9,505 bases of DNA, taken from assembly GCA_003242605.1 (NCBI GenBank), contig QGUZ01000191.1, positions 1 through 9,505 on the forward strand, written 5' to 3'. Below are positions 1-5,439 of the stretch, piece by piece. This DNA is from Actinomycetota bacterium. Its GTDB lineage: Bacteria; Actinomycetota; Actinomycetes; Streptosporangiales; Streptosporangiaceae. The position numbers and the translations under genes were made by a program. Position 1 is the first letter of the stretch. The number at the start of each line of letters is the position of its first letter. Below the pieces are notes generated by a model. It searched no databases. It was not told the DNA's origin and saw nothing but the letters and a program-made list of their open reading frames with translations.

Positions 1-647
1 AACAGACAGGACGCCGCCCGCGCCACCCCCACGGTACCGAACACCGGCGTGGAGCGCAGGGGGCGCTGGGCCGGCGGCCGGCGGGGCCCGAACCCGCCCG
101 CGACCCGCGCGGTCGCCCGGCGCATGGCCCGCCGTACCGGGCCGCCGACGGGGGTGAGGGTGCGTTCCAGCGCGTCCCGGTCCGGGAGGGCCACCATGCC
201 GTGCAGGGTGGCCTGGGCCGCGACCGGGCTCGACGCCACGTCGTACGGCACGCCCTCCGGCGGGCAGCAGCGGACGTTCCGGCACAGGTACGACCAGTAG
301 CGGCTCCCGTCGGTGCGGAGCGCCTCGAGCACCGCCACGCCCGCGTCCCGCAGCAGGGGGATCACCGCGTCCATCGCGGGGGTGACGAGCGTGCCGGGCC
401 CGTAGCCCACCAGCGCCACCCGGGTCACGTCCTCCCGGGCGAGCAGCGGCGCCAGCCGGGGCGGCGCCCCGGCCGCGAGCGGCAGATCCCACCGCGCCGT
501 CAGCCGTAACCGGCCGTCGGGCGGGCGTCCGGCGAACCCGGCGAGCACGAGGCTGTCGGCGGGGTGGAAGCCCAGCAGGTAGGGCAGGGCGCACAGCAGG
601 TCGGCCGGCGTGGCCAGCACCATCCGGGGCTTGTCGTCGACGCTCAT
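1..647 (-). CDS. DUF4192 domain-containing protein, N-terminal 215 codons (3' end outside window)
   Basis: The minus frame opens at an ATG (645-647) and stays open through the left edge, giving 215 residues. I recognise DUF4192, an actinobacterial family of unknown function. Near the N-terminus it has LLCALPYLLGFHPADSLVL (residues 17-35). In the middle it has GYGPG (81-85), and then the hallmark stretch around RYWSYLC (116-122) followed by CCPPEG (127-132), YD and SSPVAA. Three cysteines (122, 127, 128) sit in this stretch and could bind a metal or form disulfides, but that is inference. There is no signal peptide or membrane span, so it is probably cytosolic. The start is supported by the family-like N-terminus; no good Shine-Dalgarno is visible and no in-frame start lies just upstream. 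The gap to the EI24-like gene upstream is 126 bp. Family assignment is fairly sure; the function is unknown. Confidence 0.8.
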   Translation of the reverse strand, partial: MSVDDKPRMVLATPADLLCALPYLLGFHPADSLVLAGFAGRPPDGRLRLTARWDLPLAAGAPPRLAPLLAREDVTRVALVGYGPGTLVTPAMDAVIPLLRDAGVAVLEALRTDGSRYWSYLCRNVRCCPPEGVPYDVASSPVAAQATLHGMVALPDRDALERTLTPVGGPVRRAMRRATARVAGGFGPRRPPAQRPLRSTPVFGTVGVARAASCL

Positions 648-700
648 GGCCCATGAGCCTGCCCGCCGGAGGGCGGACACATGACGGCCGAACCGGGTTC

Positions 701-709
701 TGTGGATAA
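701..709 (-). promoter_or_regulatory. Isolated perfect DnaA-box match (TTATCCACA)
   Basis: On the minus strand the 9-mer TTATCCACA matches the strong DnaA-box consensus exactly. It lies in the 126-bp gap between the EI24-like gene and the DUF4192 gene. I saw no second box nearby, so this is not an origin. It could be a DnaA titration or regulatory site for the downstream gene, or a chance match. The same gap has a short GC hairpin (arms 663-667 and 672-676) and no clear promoter. Confidence 0.35.
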
Positions 710-773
710 CCGCGACCGATCGCCGACCGAGGACCGAAGCGGCGCGCCGACGGCGGCGGGCCCGGCGGCCGGA

Positions 774-1604
774 TCAGCGCCGCTCCGGCGGGAGGGCGGG
801 CGAGCCGTCCGCGGCCGCGTCCGGCTCGGGCTCGGGCTCGGGCACCAGCGTGCGCACCAGTACGACCGACCCGGCCACCGCGGCGGGCATCGTCACCACC
901 ACCGCGAGCGGGATCAGGAAGATGAGGAAGGCGACCACCCCGAAGCCGAGCGCCGCCCCCAGGTTCCGGCGCAGGATCGTGAACCGGTCACGGCGCAGCA
1001 GCCCGCGCCGCTCCATCGGCAGGCCGGTGAGCTCGACCGCGAGGAAGAACCCGGACACCAGCGCGCCGAGCACCGGCACCACGGTCTGCCCGATCACCGG
1101 CACGAAGCCGAGCACGAACAGCGGGATCGTCAGCGCGGCGACCCACAGCATGATCACCACGCTGTCCCGCACCGAGCGCGCGATCGACCGCCACAGCGAC
1201 ACCTCGGGCGCCTCGGGCAGCCCGCCCATGTCGCGCTCGACCCGTTCGGACAGCTTCTCGTAGAACGGGTCGCCGATCACGAGCGTGACCGAGACGTACG
1301 TCTTGATCGCGATGACCAGGCCGGTCCCGAAGATCAGGACGCCCACGAGGAACCGGAAGACCCCGCGCAGCCCATCCGGCCACCCCTCGGCGAACGGGGT
1401 GACCAGCCTGGTCAGGTCCCCGACGTGCAGGGCGAGCAGCACGAAGGCGAGGACGTACAGCACCAGCGCCAGCAGCGCCGGGACGAGCCCGAGGAACCAC
1501 CAGCCGGGATTGCGCACCACCCACCGCAGCCCCGCGAGGAAACTGCGGATCCCGGCGGCCACCCCGCTCATCCCCGTACCGGCATGCGCGATCTCGCGAG
1601 TCAT
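774..1604 (-). CDS. EI24/CysZ-like multispanning membrane protein
   Basis: This 276-residue protein has about five to six hydrophobic segments, at roughly residues 36-60, 83-110, 147-172, 174-192, 217-239 and 239-252. The family motif GDPFYEKLSERVER (111-124) follows the second span; it is typical of EI24-domain proteins (PF07264), which include the CysZ sulfate transporter. Actinobacterial members are usually annotated only as EI24 domain proteins, and sulfate transport should not be assumed. No cysteine-biosynthesis gene is nearby. The C-terminus is a short charged tail with a Pro-Glu repeat (255-261) encoded by a GC-rich microrepeat. The ATG at 1604 is preceded by AGGG at a suitable distance; Met12 is an alternative start. 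Its ATG overlaps the stop of a possible 15-residue upstream ORF. The gap to the Maf gene upstream is 90 bp, so it may be co-transcribed with maf. Confidence 0.85.
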   Translation of the reverse strand: MTREIAHAGTGMSGVAAGIRSFLAGLRWVVRNPGWWFLGLVPALLALVLYVLAFVLLALHVGDLTRLVTPFAEGWPDGLRGVFRFLVGVLIFGTGLVIAIKTYVSVTLVIGDPFYEKLSERVERDMGGLPEAPEVSLWRSIARSVRDSVVIMLWVAALTIPLFVLGFVPVIGQTVVPVLGALVSGFFLAVELTGLPMERRGLLRRDRFTILRRNLGAALGFGVVAFLIFLIPLAVVVTMPAAVAGSVVLVRTLVPEPEPEPDAAADGSPALPPERR

Positions 1605-1648
1605 GCCGGGAACCCTACCGATTCGCCGCCTTCCCCGGCAGTGATCAT
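1601..1648 (-). CDS. Possible 15-residue upstream ORF coupled to the EI24-like gene
   Basis: A minus-strand ATG at 1646-1648 opens a reading frame encoding MITAGEGGESVGFPA. It ends in a TGA that overlaps the EI24-like start codon by four bases (ATGA). This is the geometry of translational coupling. The SD ahead of it is weak (a G-rich run about six bases upstream), and an ORF this short can occur by chance. If it is not translated, it is simply 5' leader sequence. Confidence 0.2.
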   Translation of the reverse strand: MITAGEGGESVGFPA

Positions 1649-1694
1649 GATTCGCCCCGCCCGCGGCCGCGCCGGCGCCGGGCCGTACCGCCCG

Positions 1695-2291
1695 TCAGGA
1701 CGGCGGCCGCCACAGCGTGGTGACCGGGACGCCGAGCTCGGCGAAGAGCTCGCGCAGCAGCGGCAGCGAGATGCCGAGCACGTTGCCGTGGTCGCCGTCG
1801 ATGCCCTCGACGAACCAGCCGCCGAACCCGTCGAGGGTGAACGCGCCGGCCACCCGCAGCGGCTCCCCCGTCGCCACGTACGCCGCGATCTCCTCGTCCG
1901 ACGGCCGCCCGAACCGCACCACGGTGGACGCCACCCGGGCCGCCTCCCGCCCCGTGGCCGCGTCGATCACACAGTGCCCGGTGAGCAGCCGCCCGGTACG
2001 GCCCCGCATCATCCGCCACCGGGCGATGGCGTCCTCCGCCGAGGCGGGCTTGCCGTACGCGCGCCCGTCGAGCTCGAGCACCGAGTCGCAGCCGATGACG
2101 AGCCCGCCGGTCAGCCCGCCGGCCACGGCGGACGCCTTCGCCCGGGCCAGCGCCAGGCACAGCTCGGCCGGGCTGCCGGCGCTGATCGCCTCCTCGTCGA
2201 CCCCGCTGACCACGACCTTGGGGTCGAGCCCGGCGCCGCGCAGCACGGCGAGCCGGGCCGGGGACGCGGAAGCCAGCACGATCTCGCTCAT
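1695..2291 (-). CDS. maf: Maf family nucleoside triphosphate pyrophosphatase
   Basis: The product has 198 residues, normal for Maf/HAM1-superfamily house-cleaning enzymes. These hydrolyse non-canonical or selected NTPs to NMP and pyrophosphate in the cytosol, and were first described as septum-formation inhibitors. Conserved features are visible in order: the N-terminal SASPAR nucleotide-binding loop (8-13), the catalytic-region GCDSVLELDG (67-76) with Asp69, GKP (80-82), the WRMMRGRTGRLLTGH segment (92-106), and the C-terminal block AGAFTLDGFGGWFVEGIDG (148-166) leading to GNVLGISLP. All key blocks are present, so it is probably active. I cannot settle the dTTP/UTP versus m7GTP subtype by eye. 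The ATG at 2289-2291 gives the standard Maf N-terminus, so the longer upstream-open frame is not the gene. A GGGG run lies just upstream as a weak SD. It lies 101 bp after the stalked membrane protein gene. Confidence 0.93.
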   Translation of the reverse strand: MSEIVLASASPARLAVLRGAGLDPKVVVSGVDEEAISAGSPAELCLALARAKASAVAGGLTGGLVIGCDSVLELDGRAYGKPASAEDAIARWRMMRGRTGRLLTGHCVIDAATGREAARVASTVVRFGRPSDEEIAAYVATGEPLRVAGAFTLDGFGGWFVEGIDGDHGNVLGISLPLLRELFAELGVPVTTLWRPPS

Positions 2292-2347
2292 GTCGCCCCA
2301 GCCTACTGGCGGCGCCGCGGCGGCCCCGCCGCCGTCCGGGCGGCGCC

Positions 2348-2374
2348 GCCGGCCCCGGCCGCGGCCCGGCCGGC
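2348..2374 (-). terminator. GC-rich hairpin between the membrane protein gene and maf
   Basis: Seven-base arms GCCGGCC (2348-2354) and GGCCGGC (2368-2374) flank a 13-nt centre that itself contains the palindrome GGCCGCGGCC. It starts about 20 bp after the stop codon of the upstream gene. A second perfect palindrome, GGCGGCGCCGCC, lies at 2339-2350. There is no U-tract, which is common for actinobacterial terminators, but GC-rich dyads also arise by chance in this composition. Confidence 0.35.
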
Positions 2375-2392
2375 GGCACCGCCCGTCCCGGG

Positions 2393-3439
2393 TCACTTCA
2401 CCGGGCGCACGCTGGACACGATCGTGTTGATGTGCCGCCAGTACCGCTTCTGGCTGTCGGGGATGGCGACGAACACCATCGCGGGCTTGCGCTTCGGCAC
2501 CTCGGTCAGCAGCACGGCGGCCATGGACGTGCGCTTCTTCCCCTTGACCCGGTACTTCACCTGGTAGGCGATGAGCCAGGCGTCGCGCTTGCCCACCTTG
2601 CGCGGCTGCGACGCCACCCATTTGATCGTCGCGCCCTCGGGCTGGTGGTTGAGCGACCAGCGGGCGGCCAGCAGCGCGGTGTCCTTGAGCCGGTCCTGGA
2701 CCAGGATCGGCACCGGGCACGAGACGAGCAGCGCGCGGTGGCCGGCCCCCTTGGCGCGCGGCAGCACCTGGCGGGTCGCGAACGGCTTCGGCGTCGCCGG
2801 CCGCCACCTGCCGGCCAGCCGGGGTACGGCGATGCGGGACCGCCGGTCCTTGATCCACCGGGCGACCCTGGCCGGCTTGCCGGGCAGCTTGCCGAGCTTC
2901 CTCGTCTTCGGCCGCCCCGGGATCCGGGGGTCGGCGAGCGCGGCCTCGACCGGCTTCAGGCGCTTGTGCGCCGGGTCCTGGCCGGGCGAGGCGGTCGGCT
3001 CCGGCGTGGTGGCGGGCGAGCCGGTGTCCGCGGACGCCGGCTCGACGGTCGCGGGCGCGGTGGCCGGCGACCCGTCCGGGGACGCCGAGGGCGCGGGTGT
3101 CGCATCGGCCGACGCGACGGCGGAGGCGGCGGTCGCCGTGGTGGTGGGCGTGGTCTCCGGGGCGGCGACGGTCGAGGAGGGGCGTTCGTCGTCCCGGGTG
3201 ACCCAGTAGGTCACGCCACCGCCGGCCAGGACGATCACCGCCGCGGCACCGGCCGCGAACCGGTAGATGACCCGCATCGGCAGGTCGCCCAGCCGCTGCC
3301 ACAGCGACTCCCGCGGCGGCGGGGCGGGCGGTCGCGGCGGGCTCGCCACGATCTTCGGGATCGGTACGGTCTCTGCCTCGGCCGTTATGTAGGACGGGAC
3401 CGCACGAGTCCCATCGCTCCCATCCTCCCCATACGACAC
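2393..3439 (-). CDS. Single-pass membrane protein with Pro/Thr/Ala-rich stalk, function unknown
   Basis: I do not recognise a named family. From the GTG at 3437-3439 the product has 348 residues in four parts. These are a cytoplasmic acidic then proline-rich tail (1-54), one transmembrane helix (about 61-80), a low-complexity Ala/Thr/Pro/Ser stalk (about 86-155), and a folded C-terminal domain (about 185-348). The C-terminal domain begins with a strongly basic stretch and contains a single Cys in LLVSCPVP. Topology is probably N-in, with the C-terminal domain outside the membrane. Many actinobacterial anchored proteins of unknown function look like this. The start is uncertain: GTG 3457, GTG 3439, GTG 3349 and ATG 3277 are all in frame, and none has a convincing SD. 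I chose 3439 because the residues after it still look like protein. The codons there are less GC-rich than the rest of the gene. Confidence 0.75.
   Translation of the reverse strand: MSYGEDGSDGTRAVPSYITAEAETVPIPKIVASPPRPPAPPPRESLWQRLGDLPMRVIYRFAAGAAAVIVLAGGGVTYWVTRDDERPSSTVAAPETTPTTTATAASAVASADATPAPSASPDGSPATAPATVEPASADTGSPATTPEPTASPGQDPAHKRLKPVEAALADPRIPGRPKTRKLGKLPGKPARVARWIKDRRSRIAVPRLAGRWRPATPKPFATRQVLPRAKGAGHRALLVSCPVPILVQDRLKDTALLAARWSLNHQPEGATIKWVASQPRKVGKRDAWLIAYQVKYRVKGKKRTSMAAVLLTEVPKRKPAMVFVAIPDSQKRYWRHINTIVSSVRPVK
3385..3423 (-). CDS. Possible leader mini-ORF with strong ribosome-binding site
   Basis: On the minus strand GGGGAGG (3424-3430) is the best Shine-Dalgarno in this region. 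It is followed nine bases later by an ATG (3412-3414), with another ATG directly after the SD (3421-3423). Both are out of frame with the membrane protein and read to a TAA at 3385-3387, encoding MGAMGLVRSRPT. If real, this is a leader peptide, and the main protein would start further down at GTG 3349 or ATG 3277. It overlaps the N-terminal coding region I assigned above, so only one of the two readings is likely to be right. Confidence 0.2.
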   Translation of the reverse strand: MGAMGLVRSRPT

Positions 3440-3457
3440 GATCGGAGCGTACGACAC
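3432..3457 (-). repeat. Tandem direct repeat GTGTCGTA with 18-bp period
   Basis: GTGTCGTA occurs at 3450-3457 and again at 3432-3439 on the minus strand, 18 bp apart start to start. It sits around the candidate GTG starts of the membrane protein gene. Each copy contains one of the two GTG codons. It may be a regulator half-site pair or a coincidence of the two Val-Ser-Tyr codons. Confidence 0.3.
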
Positions 3458-3511
3458 TTGCTGCGGCGCAGGCGCCGAATACCCATCACACTTCGGGAAC
3501 GAGACTCTTTT

Positions 3512-3536
3512 CGTATACTCCCCCGACCACGGACAA
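3512..3536 (-). promoter_or_regulatory. Weak promoter candidate for the membrane protein gene
   Basis: The gap after the ABC operon contains a -10-like TATACG (3512-3517) and a -35-like TTGTCC (3531-3536) on the minus strand. The spacing is only 13 bp, shorter than the usual 16-18, so the -35 pairing is doubtful. The surrounding 3480-3520 stretch is clearly richer in A and T than the rest of the window, which supports a promoter somewhere here. Confidence 0.3.
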
Positions 3537-3552
3537 CCTGGGATGACGTCCG

Positions 3553-5439
3553 TCAGGCGATGCTGTCGAGCCAGGCCCGCCGCAGCGCGGCGAACCGTCC
3601 CGCGGCGGCGATGAGCCGGTCCGGCGGCCCGTCCTCGACGATGCGCCCGTCCTCCACCACGAGCACCCGTTGCGCGATCTCCACCGTGGACAGCCGGTGC
3701 GCGATGATCAGCGCGGTACGGCCGGCGAGCACGGTGGCCATCGCCCGCTGCACCAGCCGCTCGCTCGGCACGTCGAGGCTGGAGGTGGCCTCGTCGAGGA
3801 TGAGCACGGCCGGGTCGGCGAGGAACACCCGGGCGAACGCGACGAGCTGCCGCTGGCCCGCGGACATGCGCCCGCCGCGCTTGCCCACCCGGGTGTGGTA
3901 GCCGTCCGGCAGCCCGGCGATGAACTCGTGCGCGCCGATCGCCCTCGCCGCCGCGACCACCTCGGCCATGGTGGCGTCCGGCCGCCCGAACCGGATGTTG
4001 TCCGCCACCGTGCCGGAGAACAGGAAGTTCTCCTGGGTCACCATCACCACGGTGCGGCGCAGCGTGGCCTCGTCGAGATCGCGCAGGTCCACCCCGTCGA
4101 GCAGCACCCGCCCGGCCACCGGGTCGTAGAACCGGGCGATGAGCTTGGCCAGCGTGGTCTTGCCCGCCCCGGTCGGCCCGACCAGCGCCACGGTCTGCCC
4201 GGCCGGGATCGCCAGGTCGATCCGGTGCAGCACCGGCGGGCCGTCGCCGGACCGGAACTCCACGCCCTCCCGCCCCACCCCGCCCCCCGGCCCCCGCCCC
4301 GAGGGCAGCGCCGCCGCACGGGCCGGCCCGGCCACCGCGGGGCGCTCCGCCAGCACCCCGGCGAGCTTCTCCAGCGCGGCCCCGGCCGACTGCACCGAGG
4401 TGTAGAACTGGGACAGGTCCTGCATCGGCTCGTAGAACTGCCGCAGGTAGAGCAGGAAGGCGGCGAGCACGCCGACGGTCACCGAGCCGTGCAGCGCTAG
4501 CCACCCGCCGTACAGCAGCACGAGCGCGACGGTGACGTTGCCGATCAGCTTCGTGCCCGGCATGTACAGCGCGGACAGGTGCATGCTGCGCCGGTTGGCG
4601 TCCCGGTAGTCGGCGTTGAGCCGCTCGAAGATCTCCTGGTTGCGCTCCTCGCGGCGGAACGCCTGCACCGCGCGGATGCCGGTCATCGACTCGACGAAGT
4701 GCACGATCAGCAGCGCCACGGTCTCCCGGGTGCGGCGGTAGGCGGCGGCGGACTCGCGCCGGTACCACAGCGTGAGCAGCACGAGCACCGGGAGCGGCAG
4801 CAGCGCGACGAGGGCGAGCCGGGCGTCGAGCACGAGCAGCATGGCCGCGGTGCCGGCGAGGGTGAGCACGGCGGTGACCACCCGGTCGAAGCCGGAGCCG
4901 AGCATCTCCGAGATCGCCTCGACGTCGGAGGTGAGCCGGGCGATCACCCGGCCCGAGGTGTACCGCTCGTGGAACGCCGGCGACAGCCGCTGGAAGTGGG
5001 TGAACACCCGGCGGCGCAGCTCGAGCAGGATGTCCTGGCCGACCCGGCCGGACAGCCGCAGGAACGCCTGCCGGGTGAGCCCCTGCAGCAGCGCGGCGCC
5101 GAGCACGCCGCCGACGGCCGCCAGCAGGGTGGCCGGGGCGTGCCCCGCCACCAGCGGCGGGATGCCCGCGTCGATGCCGACCTTGACCAGGTACGGGATG
5201 GCGAGCCCGGCCGCGGCCGACACCACGATGAGCACCACGAGCAGCGCGATCGCCGCGCGGTGCGGCCGCAGCAGCGCGCCGAGCAGCCGCCGGGACCGGC
5301 CGGAGCGGTCGAGCAGCAGGAAGGCCCGGCCGCGCGGCTCGTCCGGCTCCGGCTCGGCGGCCACCCCGCGCCAGCCGGCCGCGGCGGGCGGGACCCCCGC
5401 GGCCCCGGGCGGCGCGGCGGGGTCGGGGGCCGCGCTCAT
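3553..5439 (-). CDS. ABC exporter half-transporter, catalytic-Glu subunit
   Basis: This 628-residue protein is a fused membrane-plus-ATPase half-transporter. An N-terminal extension (1-50) rich in Ala and Pro precedes six membrane helices (about 55-330). The nucleotide-binding domain follows: Walker A GPTGAGKT (421-428), Q-loop Gln469, signature MSAGQ (525-529), Walker B VLILDE with catalytic Glu550, D-loop SSLD and switch His581. The signature departs from LSGGQ at two positions. It pairs with the overlapping upstream gene, whose Walker B is degenerate; together they resemble heterodimeric multidrug or lipid exporters such as TM287/288 and BmrCD. The substrate cannot be told from sequence. 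The ATG at 5437-5439 overlaps the upstream stop as ATGA, so translation is coupled and the subunits are made together. The N-terminal extension is longer than usual for the family. Confidence 0.93.
   Translation of the reverse strand: MSAAPDPAAPPGAAGVPPAAAGWRGVAAEPEPDEPRGRAFLLLDRSGRSRRLLGALLRPHRAAIALLVVLIVVSAAAGLAIPYLVKVGIDAGIPPLVAGHAPATLLAAVGGVLGAALLQGLTRQAFLRLSGRVGQDILLELRRRVFTHFQRLSPAFHERYTSGRVIARLTSDVEAISEMLGSGFDRVVTAVLTLAGTAAMLLVLDARLALVALLPLPVLVLLTLWYRRESAAAYRRTRETVALLIVHFVESMTGIRAVQAFRREERNQEIFERLNADYRDANRRSMHLSALYMPGTKLIGNVTVALVLLYGGWLALHGSVTVGVLAAFLLYLRQFYEPMQDLSQFYTSVQSAGAALEKLAGVLAERPAVAGPARAAALPSGRGPGGGVGREGVEFRSGDGPPVLHRIDLAIPAGQTVALVGPTGAGKTTLAKLIARFYDPVAGRVLLDGVDLRDLDEATLRRTVVMVTQENFLFSGTVADNIRFGRPDATMAEVVAAARAIGAHEFIAGLPDGYHTRVGKRGGRMSAGQRQLVAFARVFLADPAVLILDEATSSLDVPSERLVQRAMATVLAGRTALIIAHRLSTVEIAQRVLVVEDGRIVEDGPPDRLIAAAGRFAALRRAWLDSIA

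Noticed and set aside
49..509. Two short plus-strand open frames at the left edge
   Set aside because: They are antisense to the DUF4192 gene, which has clear family motifs.
1642..1651. Overlapping palindromes TGATCA and ATCATGAT as an operator
   Set aside because: They are too short and unsupported by other signals; this sequence is also part of the possible mini-ORF start.
681..2567. A 628-codon plus-strand open frame
   Set aside because: It runs antisense to the EI24-like and maf genes, its product is rich in Arg, Pro, Gly, His and Asp with no domain, and long antisense frames are normal in GC-rich DNA.
1695..3302. A 535-codon minus frame with Maf at its end
   Set aside because: Residues before the Maf ATG are an out-of-frame reading of the membrane protein gene, so the fusion is not real.
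3529..3553. Hairpin ACGGAC/GTCCGT just after the second ABC gene as a terminator
   Set aside because: The stem is only 6 bp with a 13-nt loop and no T-tract, so it is too weak to call.
2432..3901. A long plus-strand open frame across the membrane protein gene
   Set aside because: It is antisense, low in complexity, and spans two genes and their intergenic gap without any recognisable domain.
2393..4768. One 791-codon minus frame joining the ABC region to the membrane protein
   Set aside because: Its first half is an out-of-frame shadow of the ABC transporter with Arg/Gly-rich composition; only the part after the intergenic gap is real coding sequence.
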